From Streptomyces cacaoi (lineage in GTDB: Bacteria > Actinomycetota > Actinomycetes > Streptomycetales > Streptomycetaceae): DNA of 63,511 nucleotides. Every line of letters begins with the position of its first letter. Position 1 is the first letter of the stretch. The translations under genes were made by a program, and so were the position numbers. Below, in pieces: positions 42,921 to 53,000 of this stretch. The notes beneath the pieces are model-generated. The model ran no database searches. It saw only the letters and a list, made by a program, of their open reading frames with translations, and was not told the DNA's origin. The DNA is taken from assembly GCF_006539165.1 (NCBI RefSeq), contig NZ_BJMM01000041.1, positions 1 through 63,511 of the forward strand. Direction: 5' to 3'.

Positions 42921-44657
42921 ATGGCGACGACCCAGGCGGGCACCGAGCCCGCATCTCCCGTTCCGCAGCAGAGCCGGGGCCACGGCCGTGCCGTCGTGAA
43001 CTGGCTGACGACGACGGACCACAAGAAGATCGGTCACCTGTACCTGGTGACGTCGTTCGGCTTCTTCCTCGTCGGCGGCCTCATGGCCATGGGCCTGCGT
43101 GCCGAACTGGCCAGGCCCGGCCTCCAGATCCTCTCCCCGGAGCAGTACAACCAGGCGTTCACCCTGCACGGCACCATCATGCTGCTGCTGTTCGCCACCC
43201 CCACCTTCGCCGGCTTCGCGAACGCGGTCATGCCCCTCCAGATCGGGGCGCCCGATGTGGCCTTCCCCCGGCTGAACATGCTCTCCTACTGGCTCTTCCT
43301 CTTCGGCGGGCTGATCGTCCTCGGCGGCCTGCTGACACCCGGCGGCTCCGCCGACTTCGGCTGGACCGCCTACGCGCCGCTCAGCGGAGCCGAACGCACC
43401 CCCGGCACCGGCGGCAACCTGTGGGTGATGGGCCTCGCCCTGTCCGGGTTCGGCACCATCCTGGGCGCGGTCAACTTCATCGCGACGATCGTGTGCATGC
43501 GGGCGCCCGGCATGACGATGTTCCGGGTGCCGATCTTCACCTGGAACATCCTGCTCACCTCGGTCCTGGTGCTGATGGCCTTCCCGGTGCTGGCGGGCGC
43601 GCTGCTGGCCCTGGCCTCGGACCGGATCTTCGGCTCGCACATCTTCGACGCGGCCAACGGCGGTCCGCTGCTGTGGCAGCACCTGTTCTGGTTCTTCGGC
43701 CACCCCGAGGTCTACATCGTGGCGCTGCCGTTCTTCGGCGTCGTCACCGAGATCATCCCGGTCTTCTCCCGCACCCCGATCTTCGGCTACGTCGGGCTGA
43801 TCGGCGCCACCATCGCCATCACGGGGCTGTCGGTGACGGTCTGGGCGCACCACATGTTCGCCACCGGGGCGGTGCTCCTGCCGTTCTTCTCCTTCATGTC
43901 CTTCCTCATCGCCGTGCCGACCGGGGTGAAGTTCTTCAACTGGATCGGGACGATGTGGAACGGCTCCCTCTCCTTCGAGACGCCGATGCTGTGGTCGGTG
44001 GGCTTCCTCGTCACCTTCCTCTTCGGCGGCCTCACCGGCGTCCTGCTCGCCTCGCCGCCGCTCGACTTCCATGTGCACGACTCCTACTTCGTCGTCGCGC
44101 ACTTCCACTACGTCCTGTTCGGCACCATCGTGTTCGCGACCTTCGCGGGGTTCTACTTCTGGTGGCCGAAGATGACGGGCCGATTGCTCGACGAACGCCT
44201 CGGCAAGATCCACTTCTGGACGCTCTTCACCGGCTTCCACACCACCTTCCTCGTCCAGCACTGGCTCGGCGCCGAGGGCATGCCGCGCCGCTACGCGGAC
44301 TATCTGGCGGCCGACGGCTTCACCGCCCTCAACACCCTCTCCTCGATCGGCGCCTTCCTGCTGGGCCTGTCCACCCTGCCGTTCCTGTACAACGTGTGGC
44401 GGACGGCGAAGCACGCCGCGCCCGTCGGCACCGACGACCCCTGGGGCTACGGCCGTTCCCTGGAGTGGGCGACCTCGTGCCCGCCGCCGCGGCACAACTT
44501 CTGCACCATGCCGCGGGTGCGCTCCGAGTCCCCCGCGTTCGATCTGCACCACCCCCTGATCACCGATGTGGAGGCCGCGGAGAACGTCGGCCGCCGCGAC
44601 GTCGTCGAGGAGGGCAAGGGCGTCGCACCGCCGCTGGGGGGCCGGGATGACGAGTGA
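42921..44657 (+). CDS. ctaD: Cytochrome c oxidase subunit I (aa3-type)
   Basis: 578 residues, 12 predicted membrane helices, full-length. Heme a and a3/CuB ligands are visible: HGTIMLLLF (low-spin heme His), WFFGHPEVYI (CuB His and the Tyr crosslink), VWAHHMFATG (CuB His pair) and HFHYVLFG (the two heme irons). It reduces O2 to water and pumps protons in the cytoplasmic membrane. The other oxidase genes (ctaC, ctaE, ctaF, qcrABC) are not here, so this is an orphan paralogue of the kind many streptomycetes carry besides the main ctaCDEF set. Start ATG with AAGGA upstream. Overlaps the next gene by 11 nt. Confidence 0.96.
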   Translation: MATTQAGTEPASPVPQQSRGHGRAVVNWLTTTDHKKIGHLYLVTSFGFFLVGGLMAMGLRAELARPGLQILSPEQYNQAFTLHGTIMLLLFATPTFAGFANAVMPLQIGAPDVAFPRLNMLSYWLFLFGGLIVLGGLLTPGGSADFGWTAYAPLSGAERTPGTGGNLWVMGLALSGFGTILGAVNFIATIVCMRAPGMTMFRVPIFTWNILLTSVLVLMAFPVLAGALLALASDRIFGSHIFDAANGGPLLWQHLFWFFGHPEVYIVALPFFGVVTEIIPVFSRTPIFGYVGLIGATIAITGLSVTVWAHHMFATGAVLLPFFSFMSFLIAVPTGVKFFNWIGTMWNGSLSFETPMLWSVGFLVTFLFGGLTGVLLASPPLDFHVHDSYFVVAHFHYVLFGTIVFATFAGFYFWWPKMTGRLLDERLGKIHFWTLFTGFHTTFLVQHWLGAEGMPRRYADYLAADGFTALNTLSSIGAFLLGLSTLPFLYNVWRTAKHAAPVGTDDPWGYGRSLEWATSCPPPRHNFCTMPRVRSESPAFDLHHPLITDVEAAENVGRRDVVEEGKGVAPPLGGRDDE

Positions 44658-45006
44658 GCCGCACAGCACGACCGGGCTGCGCGACCCGGCCGGGAACCGC
44701 GCACCGGCGGGGGTGCGGCCGTCCGGCCCCGTCCCGGCCGGTGCACGCGCCGACGCCGACTCCTTCGCCGCGCAGATGCCCTGGCTCACGCCGCGGCAGC
44801 GCGAGCGCGTCGTCCGCCTGTACGTCACCGAGCGGGTGCTGCTCGCCCGGCAGGCCGAGCGCGGCGCCGCGGAGGCCGCGGCCCGGGCGCGTGCCGAAGC
44901 GGACGCCGCCTGCGCCGAGTTGCGGCGCCGGATGTGCCTCGCCGTCGCCGTCCTGCTCGGCGGGCTGGTCACCGCGGTGTGCGCGCTCGTCATGCACCAC
45001 CTGTGA
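44647..45006 (+). CDS. Small single-span membrane protein coupled to ctaD
   Basis: 119 residues. A disordered start, an Arg/Glu/Ala-rich helical middle (WLTPRQRERVVRLYVTERVLLARQAERGAAEAAARARAEADAACAELRRRM) likely to form a coiled coil, and one C-terminal membrane helix (CLAVAVLLGGLVTAVCALVM). Start ATG lies 11 nt inside ctaD, so translation is coupled. Not recognised as a known oxidase subunit; perhaps an assembly or stability factor (inference). Confidence 0.72.
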   Translation: MTSEPHSTTGLRDPAGNRAPAGVRPSGPVPAGARADADSFAAQMPWLTPRQRERVVRLYVTERVLLARQAERGAAEAAARARAEADAACAELRRRMCLAVAVLLGGLVTAVCALVMHHL

Positions 45007-45117
45007 TGGCCGGTGCGGCCGTGTGCGGGGGCCGCACCGGGGTACGCGGGGACTTCGGCCACCGCGGCTCCGCAGTCGCGCGTCCACGCGGGGGGACAGC
45101 CGTCAGGAGGGCAGGAC

Positions 45118-46464
45118 TTGGAACACCACGGCACACCGACGCGCCCACACCCCGGCGACCGCGCGCAGGCGCCGGACCCCCGGCGGGAGATCGCCGGGAC
45201 GGACGTGCTGCTGCGCGACCCGCGCCTGGTCGAGGGGGCACGCCGACTGGGGCCCCGGCTGGTCAAACAGGCGGTCGCGCAGGCCCAACAGCGGGCCAGG
45301 GCAGGGGAGATCGCCGCGGCGGACGTCGCCGACGCCGCGGTGGCCGCGCTGCCGCGCACGGCCGCACAGCTGCGTCCCGTGCTGAACGCCACCGGCGTCC
45401 TGCTGCACACCAACCTCGGCCGGGCGCCCCTGTCGGCCGCCGCGCGCGACGCCGTGCGGGAGGCCGGCGGCTGCACCGACGTCGAACTGGACCTGGCGAC
45501 CGGTGGCCGGGCCCGGCGGGGCGCCTCGGCTCTGGCGGCGCTGCTGGAGCGGGTGCCGCAGGCGCAGGCGGCGCACGTGGTGAACAACGGCGCCGCCGCC
45601 CTCGTGCTGGCCGCCACGGCCCTCGCGGCGGGCAAGGAGATCGTGATCAGCCGCGGCGAGATGGTGGAGATCGGCGACGGGTTCCGGCTGCCCGACCTGC
45701 TGGAGTCCACCGGCGCGCGGCTGCGCGAGGTCGGCACCACCAACCGGACCACGGCCGAGGACTACGCCGCGGCCGTCGGCCCGGACACCGGCTTCGTCCT
45801 CAAGGTCCATCCGTCCAACTTCCGCGTCGAGGGCTTCACCCGCTCCGCCTCCGTGGCGCAGCTCGCGGCGCTCGGCGTGCCCGTCGTCGCCGACATCGGC
45901 TCCGGGCTGCTCGCCCCCGACCCGGCACTGCCCGCCGAGCCGGACGCGGCCGGATGGCTGCGGGCGGGCGCCGCCGTGGTGACAGCCAGCGGCGACAAGC
46001 TGCTCGGCGGGCCGCAGTGCGGGCTGCTCCTCGGCGAGGAGACGACGGTGCGGCGGCTGGCCCGGCATCCGCTCGCCCGCGCCCTGCGCGTCGACAAGCT
46101 GACGCTCGCCGCGCTGGAGGCCACCGTCCGCGGCCCGTCGACGCCCACGCACACGGCCCTGCACCGGGACCCGGCGGCGCTGCGCGAGCGCGCCGGGCGG
46201 CTGGCCGGGCGGCTGCGCGCCGACGGCGTCGACGCGGCGGCCGTCGACAGCGAGGCCACCGTCGGCGGGGGCGGCGCTCCCGGCGTCGTCCTGCCCAGCG
46301 CGGCGCTGGCCCTGCCGGCCGGTCTCGCGCGAGCGCTGCGCACCGGGGAGCCCCCCGTCATGGGGCGGCTGGAGGCCGGCCGCTGTCTGCTCGACCTGCG
46401 CGCGGTGCCGGACGCCGACGACGAGACGCTGCTGCGTGCCGTACGCGCGGCGGCGGGGAGGTGA
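45118..46464 (+). CDS. selA: L-seryl-tRNA(Sec) selenium transferase
   Basis: 448 residues. Converts seryl-tRNA(Sec) to selenocysteyl-tRNA(Sec) with selenophosphate. The PLP lysine is K294 in SGDKLLGGPQCG; also LNATGVLLHTNLGRAPLS, VVNNGAAALVL, VGTTNRT and VHPSNFRVEGF, all SelA hallmarks. The N-terminal helical tRNA-binding part is present. I place the start at TTG 45118 because AGGAGG sits 7 nt upstream (45105-45110); the ATG at 45013 has no such site and would add residues without SelA similarity. Four nucleotides before the selB GTG, so one operon. Confidence 0.94.
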   Translation: MEHHGTPTRPHPGDRAQAPDPRREIAGTDVLLRDPRLVEGARRLGPRLVKQAVAQAQQRARAGEIAAADVADAAVAALPRTAAQLRPVLNATGVLLHTNLGRAPLSAAARDAVREAGGCTDVELDLATGGRARRGASALAALLERVPQAQAAHVVNNGAAALVLAATALAAGKEIVISRGEMVEIGDGFRLPDLLESTGARLREVGTTNRTTAEDYAAAVGPDTGFVLKVHPSNFRVEGFTRSASVAQLAALGVPVVADIGSGLLAPDPALPAEPDAAGWLRAGAAVVTASGDKLLGGPQCGLLLGEETTVRRLARHPLARALRVDKLTLAALEATVRGPSTPTHTALHRDPAALRERAGRLAGRLRADGVDAAAVDSEATVGGGGAPGVVLPSAALALPAGLARALRTGEPPVMGRLEAGRCLLDLRAVPDADDETLLRAVRAAAGR

Positions 46465-46468
46465 CGGC

Positions 46469-48337
46469 GTGCACGTCCTGGCCACGGCGGGCCACGTCGA
46501 CCACGGAAAGTCCACGCTGGTACGGGCGTTGACCGGGATGGAGCCGGACCGCTGGGCCGAGGAGCGGCGCCGCGGCCTCACCCTCGATCTGGGCTTCGGC
46601 TGGACACGGCTCGCCCCCGAGCAGCCGCCGGTGGCCTTCGTCGACGTACCCGGCCACGAGCGGTTCGTGCACAACATGCTCGCCGGGGTCGGGCCCGTGC
46701 CCGGCGTGCTGTTCGTCGTCGCCGCCGACCAGGGCTGGCAGGCGCAGTCGTCGGAGCACCTCGCCGTGCTCGACGCGCTCGGCGTGCGGCACGGCCTCCT
46801 CGCCGTCACCCGCAGCGACCTCGCCGCGCCGCACACCCTGCGCGCCACCCGGGACGAGGCCCTGGCGCACCTGCGCCGCTCCTCGCTGGGCGAGGTGCCG
46901 AGCGTGACGGTCAGCGCGACGGCCGGCACCGGCACCGGGGCGCTGCGCGCCGCCCTCGCCCGGCTGGTCGCCGCCCTGCCGGCGCCCGACCCGGCGGCCG
47001 ACGTCCGGCTGTGGGTGGACCGGTCGTTCACGGTGCGCGGGCACGGCACCGTCGTCACCGGCACCCTCGCCGGCGGCACGCTGCGCACCGGCGACCGGCT
47101 GCTGCTCACCCGGGGTGAGGCCCCGGTGCGGGTGAGGCAGTTGCAGTCGCTGAACGAGGAGCGCCGGGAGGTCGGCGGGCTCGCCCGCGTCGCGGTCAAT
47201 CTGCACGGCCCGGCCGCCGGTACGGCCCGGCGCGGCGACGCGCTCCTCACCCCGGACCGCTGGCTGCTGACCGACACGCTCGACGTCCGGCTGCGCGGCG
47301 CCGACGCCCCGCCGGACGACGGGCCGCCCGGCCGCCCGCCCGAGGCCCGAGCGCACAAGTCCGCCCGGGAGCCGTCCCGTGAGCCGTCCCGCGCGCTGCC
47401 CCGCGAACTCGTCCTGCACACCGGCTCGGCCGCCGTGCCCGCCCGGGTGCGTCCCCTCGGCGGCGACACCGCGCGGCTCCGACTGGCCCGCGCGCTCCCG
47501 CTGCGCATCGGCGACCGGGCCGTCCTGCGCGACCCGGGCCGCTACCGCGACCCGGTCGGCGTCACCGTCCTCGACGTCCGGCCGCCCCCGCTGCGCCGCC
47601 GCGGCGCGGCCGCGGCCCGGGCCCGGGAGCTGACGGGCCTCACCGGCGTCCCCGACGGCGCGGACGAGCTGCGCCGCCGCCTGCTGGTGCACCGCGCCGA
47701 ACTCGTCGCCATGGGTGCCGCGCCGCCCGCGCCGCCCGTCGCCGGTGAGTGGCTCGCCGACCCCGGCCACTGGCGGCGGCTGCGTGCCCGGCTCGTCGAG
47801 GCCGTCGAACAGCACGCCACCGCACACCCGTTGGACCCGGGGCTGCCCACCGGCGCCGCCCGGCACGCCCTCGACCTGCCCGACCGCGCCCTCGTCGACG
47901 CGCTCGCCCGCGCGCCGGGCCCCCGCCTGGAGAACCGGGACGGCCGCCTCTACGGCACCGTCGGCCGCCCCGCCCTGCCCGACCGGCTGCGCACCGCCGT
48001 CGACGCCGTCCGCCGCGAGCTGGCCGCGGCGCCCTACCGCGCGCCCGACGCCGGCCGGCTGCGCGCCCTCGGCCTGGACCGGTCGGCGCTCGCCGCCGCC
48101 GAGGCGGCCGGCGCGCTGCTGAAGGTGGCGGACGGCATCGTGCTGCTGCCCGGCGCCGACGAGGCCGCCGCCGCGCTCCTCGCCCGGCTGCCCCAGCCGT
48201 TCACCGCGAGCCAGGCCCGGCAGGCGCTCGGCACCACCCGCCGGGTCACCGTGCCGCTCCTCGAACACCTCGACCGCACCGGCCGCACCGTCCGGCTCGA
48301 CCCGGCCCTGCGCCGCTGCCCGGGGAGCGCGGACTGA
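46469..48337 (+). CDS. selB: Selenocysteine-specific elongation factor
   Basis: 622 residues from GTG. GTPase domain: G1 GHVDHGKS, G3 DVPGHE, and TRSD at the G4 place (usual NKxD), as in many SelB proteins. EF-Tu-like domains II and III (~180-390) and a C-terminal winged-helix region (~400-622) ending in ARQALGTTRRVTVPLLEHLDRTG that binds the SECIS hairpin. It delivers Sec-tRNA to the ribosome at UGA codons such as the one in the formate dehydrogenase gene at 52681. Follows selA with a GGGGAGGTG site inside the selA end. Confidence 0.95.
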   Translation: MHVLATAGHVDHGKSTLVRALTGMEPDRWAEERRRGLTLDLGFGWTRLAPEQPPVAFVDVPGHERFVHNMLAGVGPVPGVLFVVAADQGWQAQSSEHLAVLDALGVRHGLLAVTRSDLAAPHTLRATRDEALAHLRRSSLGEVPSVTVSATAGTGTGALRAALARLVAALPAPDPAADVRLWVDRSFTVRGHGTVVTGTLAGGTLRTGDRLLLTRGEAPVRVRQLQSLNEERREVGGLARVAVNLHGPAAGTARRGDALLTPDRWLLTDTLDVRLRGADAPPDDGPPGRPPEARAHKSAREPSREPSRALPRELVLHTGSAAVPARVRPLGGDTARLRLARALPLRIGDRAVLRDPGRYRDPVGVTVLDVRPPPLRRRGAAAARARELTGLTGVPDGADELRRRLLVHRAELVAMGAAPPAPPVAGEWLADPGHWRRLRARLVEAVEQHATAHPLDPGLPTGAARHALDLPDRALVDALARAPGPRLENRDGRLYGTVGRPALPDRLRTAVDAVRRELAAAPYRAPDAGRLRALGLDRSALAAAEAAGALLKVADGIVLLPGADEAAAALLARLPQPFTASQARQALGTTRRVTVPLLEHLDRTGRTVRLDPALRRCPGSAD

Positions 48338-48415
48338 GCCCGGCCCCGCGCGGCACGGCCGCACCGGCTGTGCGCCTGCGCCGCCCGGCAGCGGCACCGT
48401 GCCTACGGTGGCGCC

Positions 48416-48739
48416 ATGGACGAGCAGAGGGAACCCAGGTCGCTGGTCATCCGCATCCACCACGAGGAACTGGTGGTCCGCCGGCGGTACGAGGCCGCGA
48501 GCATCCTCAACGACGTGCTGATCGCCGTGTGGTTCATCGTCGGCAGCGTCCTGTTCTTCTCCACCGCGTGGGCGACGCCCGGCACCTGGTGCTTCCTGCT
48601 CGGCAGCGTCCAGCTCCTCATCCGCCCGCTGATCCGCTTCTCCCGCCATCTGCACCTCCAGCGGGTGCGCGCCGACAAGCAGGAGGCCCGGGACACGGCG
48701 TTGGCCGACGGCGGCGCCGACGCCTCCGGCGACTACTGA
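48416..48739 (+). CDS. YrhK-domain membrane protein
   Basis: 107 residues. A basic N-terminus (LVIRIHHEELVVRRRYEAASILNDVLIAVWFIVGSVLFF), two membrane helices (~33-52 and ~55-75, GTWCFLLGSVQLLIRPLIR) and a charged tail (HLHLQRVRADKQEA) match YrhK-like proteins, which frequently lie near formate dehydrogenase and respiratory genes. Function unknown. It sits between selB and the tRNA-Sec gene on the plus strand. Confidence 0.8.
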   Translation: MDEQREPRSLVIRIHHEELVVRRRYEAASILNDVLIAVWFIVGSVLFFSTAWATPGTWCFLLGSVQLLIRPLIRFSRHLHLQRVRADKQEARDTALADGGADASGDY

Positions 48740-48792
48740 CAGGCGGCGCGGCCGGAAACGGCCCGGGCACGGACCCGGCGGGGGGAAGTCGG

Positions 48793-48885
48793 CGGAGGCG
48801 GACGGGAATCGAACCCGCCTGTCCGAGAGCGTCGGACACCTCGGTTTTGAAGACCGGGAGGGCCACCAGGCACCCACACGCCTCC
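48793..48885 (-). tRNA. selC: tRNA-Sec, anticodon UCA
   Basis: Minus-strand cloverleaf: acceptor GGAGGCG pairs with CGCCTCC, discriminator G at 48793; the anticodon loop CTTCAAA carries UCA (plus-strand tga 48848-48850). The long variable arm has a 7-bp stem TGTCCGA/TCGGACA. T-arm with GGTTCGATTCC. Length 93 nt without CCA, which is not encoded. The UCA anticodon plus long extra arm and extended acceptor/T stack define the bacterial selenocysteine tRNA. It lies antiparallel between selB and selD. Confidence 0.96.
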
Positions 48886-48956
48886 TCGCCTCCGGGCGTG
48901 ACGCCCGGCTGCGGCACCGGTTACCCGGGCGGCCACTCATCAAACCAAGGAGGACC

Positions 48957-49988
48957 ATGGACGAGCATCCGGCACGCCGCGCATCCGGAGTCCGGCTCAC
49001 CCGCTACGGACACGGCGGGGGCTGCGCCTGCAAGATCCCGCCCGGTGAACTGGAGGACGTGCTACGGGGGTTGGGCGACGGGACACCGTCCGCCGACGGG
49101 CTGCTGGTCGGCCTCGGCACGGGGGACGACGCCGCCGTCGTCGACCTGGGCGCAGGCCCGGGCACGACGGCGCGTACGGCGGTGGTCGCCACGGCGGACT
49201 TCTTCACACCCGTCGTCGACGACCCCTACGACTGGGGGCGGATCGCCGCCGCCAACGCCCTCTCCGACGTGTACGCGATGGGCGGCCGGCCGGTCGTCGC
49301 CGTCAATCTGCTGGCCTGGCCCCGGGAGGTGCTGCCGTTCGCGTACGCCCGGGAGGTGCTGCGCGGCGGCCTGGACACCGCGGCGGAGGCCGGCTGCCAC
49401 GTGGGCGGCGGGCACAGCGTCGACGACCCGGAACCCAAGTACGGCATGGCGGTCACCGGCGTCGTCGACCCGGCGGCGCTGCTGCGCAACGACGCCGGCA
49501 CCCCCGGCACACCGCTGTCGCTGACCAAGCCGCTGGGCACCGGTGTGCTGAACAACCGGCACAAGGCGACCGGTGAGCGCTTTCCGCACGCCGTCGAGGC
49601 CATGACGCGGCTCAACCGGGAGGCCGCCGAGGCGGCCGTCGCCGCCGGGGCCCGCTGCGCCACCGATGTGACGGGCTTCGGGCTGCTCGGACACCTGTAC
49701 AAGCTCGCCCGGGCCTCGGGGGTGACCGCCGTCGTCGACGCGGCGGCCGTGCCGTACCTGGAGGGCGCACGGGACGCCGTGGCCAAGGGCTTCGTCAGCG
49801 GCGGCACCCGGCGCAACCTGGAGTGGGTCGCGCCGTACACGCGGTTCGGCACGGCGGACGAGGAGACCCGGCTGCTGCTCGCGGACGCCCAGACCTCCGG
49901 CGGGCTGCTCGTGGCCGGCGAGGTGCCGGGCGCGCCGGTGATCGGCGAGCTGATCCCCCGTCAGGAGGCCGCCGTCCTCGTCCGGTGA
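48957..49988 (+). CDS. selD: Selenide, water dikinase (selenophosphate synthase)
   Basis: 343 residues. Makes selenophosphate from selenide and ATP. The N-terminal catalytic motif is GGGCACKIPP with Cys23 and Lys26 at the places of E. coli Cys17 and Lys20; a Cys rather than a Sec version. Further motifs: GTGDDAAV, TADFFTPVVDDPYDWGRIAAANALSDVYAMGG, GGGHSVDDPEPKYGMAVTG and TDVTGFGLLGH, and QTSGGLLVA near the end. AAGGAGG just before ATG. Last gene of the selenium set on this strand, convergent with the formate dehydrogenase operon (16 nt between stops). Confidence 0.97.
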   Translation: MDEHPARRASGVRLTRYGHGGGCACKIPPGELEDVLRGLGDGTPSADGLLVGLGTGDDAAVVDLGAGPGTTARTAVVATADFFTPVVDDPYDWGRIAAANALSDVYAMGGRPVVAVNLLAWPREVLPFAYAREVLRGGLDTAAEAGCHVGGGHSVDDPEPKYGMAVTGVVDPAALLRNDAGTPGTPLSLTKPLGTGVLNNRHKATGERFPHAVEAMTRLNREAAEAAVAAGARCATDVTGFGLLGHLYKLARASGVTAVVDAAAVPYLEGARDAVAKGFVSGGTRRNLEWVAPYTRFGTADEETRLLLADAQTSGGLLVAGEVPGAPVIGELIPRQEAAVLVR

Positions 49989-50004
49989 GCGGCCCGGGGA
50001 CGGC

Positions 50005-53000
50005 TCACACCTCCCGGCCCGTCCCCGCGTCGATACCGGCCCGGCGCCGGTAGGAGCGCACCAGCTCCACCGCCGCCGGGCCGCGCGGCCGCCGGCCCGG
50101 CACGATGTCGCAGGTGATCGCCTTGGCCTCCTGGATATGGGTGTTCGGGTCCAGCACCAGATGGGTCAGCTCGTTGGCGGCGTCGCCGACGCTGTAGCCG
50201 TTCGGGCCCCAGTGGTACGGCAGCCCCACCTGGTGCAGCACCCGGCCCTGCACGGTGAGCGGCGCCATGCGGTCGGTGATCAGCACCCGCGCCTCGATCA
50301 CCCCGCGGGCGGCGACGATCGTCGCCCAGCCGGTGTGCCGCAGGTTCCGCTCGGCGGCCAGCTCGGGGGAGACCTCGCAGAAGAACTCCGGTTGCAGCTC
50401 CGCGAGATACGGCTGCCAGCGCGACATGCCGCCCGCCGTGTGGTGCTCCGTCAGCCGGTAGGTGGTGGCCACGTACGGGAAGACGCCCGCGCCCGGTTCG
50501 GTGCCGCTGGGGTGGTAGCGGTCGTCCGGGTGGGGCGGCAGGAGATGGCGCACCGGGTTGCGTTGACGCCCGTGCAGCGGGTTGGTGAACGGGGACTCCT
50601 GCGGCTCGTAGTGGGTGGGCAGCGGCCCGTCGGTCAGCCCCGCCGGCGCGTACAGCCAGGCTCTGCCGTCCGCCTGCATGATGAAGGCGTCCGTGCCGGA
50701 GAGCGCGTCCGGGCCGGTGGCGTCCCGCGGCGGACGGTGACCGGGCGCCTTGCCGGCCGCGAAGTCCGGCACGTCGTGGCCCGTCCAGCGGCCGCTGTCC
50801 GCGTCCCACCACACCAGGGCCTTGCGTGCGCTCCAGGGGCGGCCCTCCGGATCGGCCGAGGCACGGTTGTACAGGACCCGGCGGTTGGCGGGCCAGGCCC
50901 AGCCCCACTCCGGCGCCACCCAGCTCTGCTCCTGGCCGGGCCGCCGCCGCGCGGCCTGGTTGACGCCGTCCGCGCGGACGCCGCAGTAGATCCAGCAGCC
51001 GCAGGAGGTGGAGCCGTCGTCGGCGAGCTGCTCGTAGGAGGAGAGCGGCGCGCCCGTGGCGTCGGTGCCGTTGATCTCGGCGAGCACCGCCTCGGCGGAC
51101 GGCTCCGCGTACCGGCCGTGCGTCGGGTAGTCCCAGGTCAGGTCGGTGACGGGCCGGTCCATCGGGTCCGTCGAGCCGGCCAGCCGTGCCCTGATGCGCA
51201 GCCCCAGGTGGTAGGTGAACCACAGGTCGCTGCGGGCGTCGCCGGGCGGATCCACCGCCTGGTGGTGCCACTGGAGCATGCGCTGGGTGTTGGTGAAGCT
51301 GCCGTCCTTCTCGGTGTGCGCGGCGGCCGGGAGGAAGAAGACCTCGGTGCCGATGTCCTCGGTGCGCAGCTCCCCGCTCTCGATCTCCGGGCCGTCCCGC
51401 CACCAGGTGGCGGACTCGATGAGGGAGAAGTCGCGGACGACGAGCCAGTCCAGCGCCGCCATGCCCAGCCGCTGCATCTTCGCGTTCGCCGAGCCGACCG
51501 CCGGGTTCTCGCCCAGCAGGAAGTAGCCCCGGCACACCCCGTCCAGCTGGGCGCGCACCGTCTCGTAGGTGCTGTGCGAGCCGGTCAGCCGCGGCAGATG
51601 GTCGAAGCAGAAGTCGTTGCCGAGCGTCGCGGCCTCGCCCCAGTACGCCTTGAGCAGGCTCACCACATAGGAGCGCATGTTGCCCCAGTAGCCGCGCTCG
51701 GGGGCCTCGCCGCGGACGAACGCGTCCAGGTCCTGCTGTTTGTGTGCGTGCGGCATCGGGATGTAGCCGGGCAGCAGGTTGAACAGCGTGGGGATGTCCG
51801 TGGAGCCCTGGATGGAGGCGTGGCCGCGCAGCGCGAGGATGCCGCCGCCGGGTCGGCCGATGTTGCCCAGCAGGCTCTGGAGCACGGAAGCCGCCCGGAT
51901 GTACTGGACGCCCACCGTGTGCTGCGTCCAGCCGACGGCGTACGCGAACGCCGTCGTACGCTCCCGCCCGGAGTGCGCCGTCACCAGCTCGCACACCTGC
52001 TGGAACAGCTCCTTCGGCACCCCGCAGATCTCCTCGACCCTCTCCGGTGTGTAGCGCGCGTAGTGGCGTTTGAGCACCTGGAAGACGCAGCGCGGATGCG
52101 TCAGCGTCTCGTCCAGTTCGGGCTCCTTGCCGCCGAGCGCCGGGCCGCCCGAGCCGTGCGTCTCACCGCCCGCGGCCTCGGACACCCGCCGGTGGTACTG
52201 CTGGTCGCGCTCGCCGGACGCCGCCTGCACGTCCATGCCCGCGTACTGCCAGCTGCTCTTGTCGTAGGTGCCCTCGGCGGCGTCCAGGCCGGAGAAGACA
52301 CCGTCGAGGTCCTCGGTGTCCCGGAAGTCCTCGCACAGGATCACCGGCGCGTTGGTGTAGGCGACGACGTAGTCCCTGAAGTACGCGCCGGTGCGCAGGA
52401 CATGGTTGATGAGGCCGCCCAGGAACGCGATGTCGCTGCCCGCGCGGAGCGGGACGTGGACGTCGGCGAGCGCGCTGGTCCGGGTGAACCGCGGGTCGAC
52501 GTGCACGATCGTGGCGCCGCGCGCCTTGGCCTCCATCACCCACTGGAAGCCCACCGGGTGGCACTCGGCCATGTTCGAGCCCTGGATCACGATGCAGTCG
52601 GAGTGCTGGAGATCCTGCTGGAACGTGGTGGCGCCGCCGCGGCCGAACGAGGTTCCCAGACCGGGAACCGTGGAGGAGTGTCAAACGCGGGCCTGGTTCT
52701 CCACCTGCACCGCTCCCAACGCGGTGAACAGCTTCTTGATGAGGTAGTTCTCCTCGTTGTCGAGGGTGGCACCGCCCAGGCTCGCGACGCCCAGGGTCCG
52801 CCGCGTCCGGACCCCGTCCACCTCCCACTGCCAGCCGGACCGGCGTGCCGCGACGGTCCGGTCCGCGATCATGTCCATGGCCGTGTCGAGGTCCAGCCGC
52901 TCCCACTCGGTGCCGTACGGGCGCCGGTACAGCACCTGCTGCTCACGGGCCGGCCCGGTCGTCAACTGGAGGCTCGCCGAGCCCTTCGGGCACAGCCGGC

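Noticed and set aside
45013..45117. ATG 45013 as the selA start
   Set aside because: No ribosome site and the added residues do not look like SelA; the TTG at 45118 has a perfectly spaced AGGAGG.
52590..52683. Apparent frame break splitting the formate dehydrogenase gene into two ORFs
   Set aside because: The break is a single in-frame UGA at the known Sec position with a bSECIS hairpin downstream and a full sel gene set nearby; not a pseudogene.
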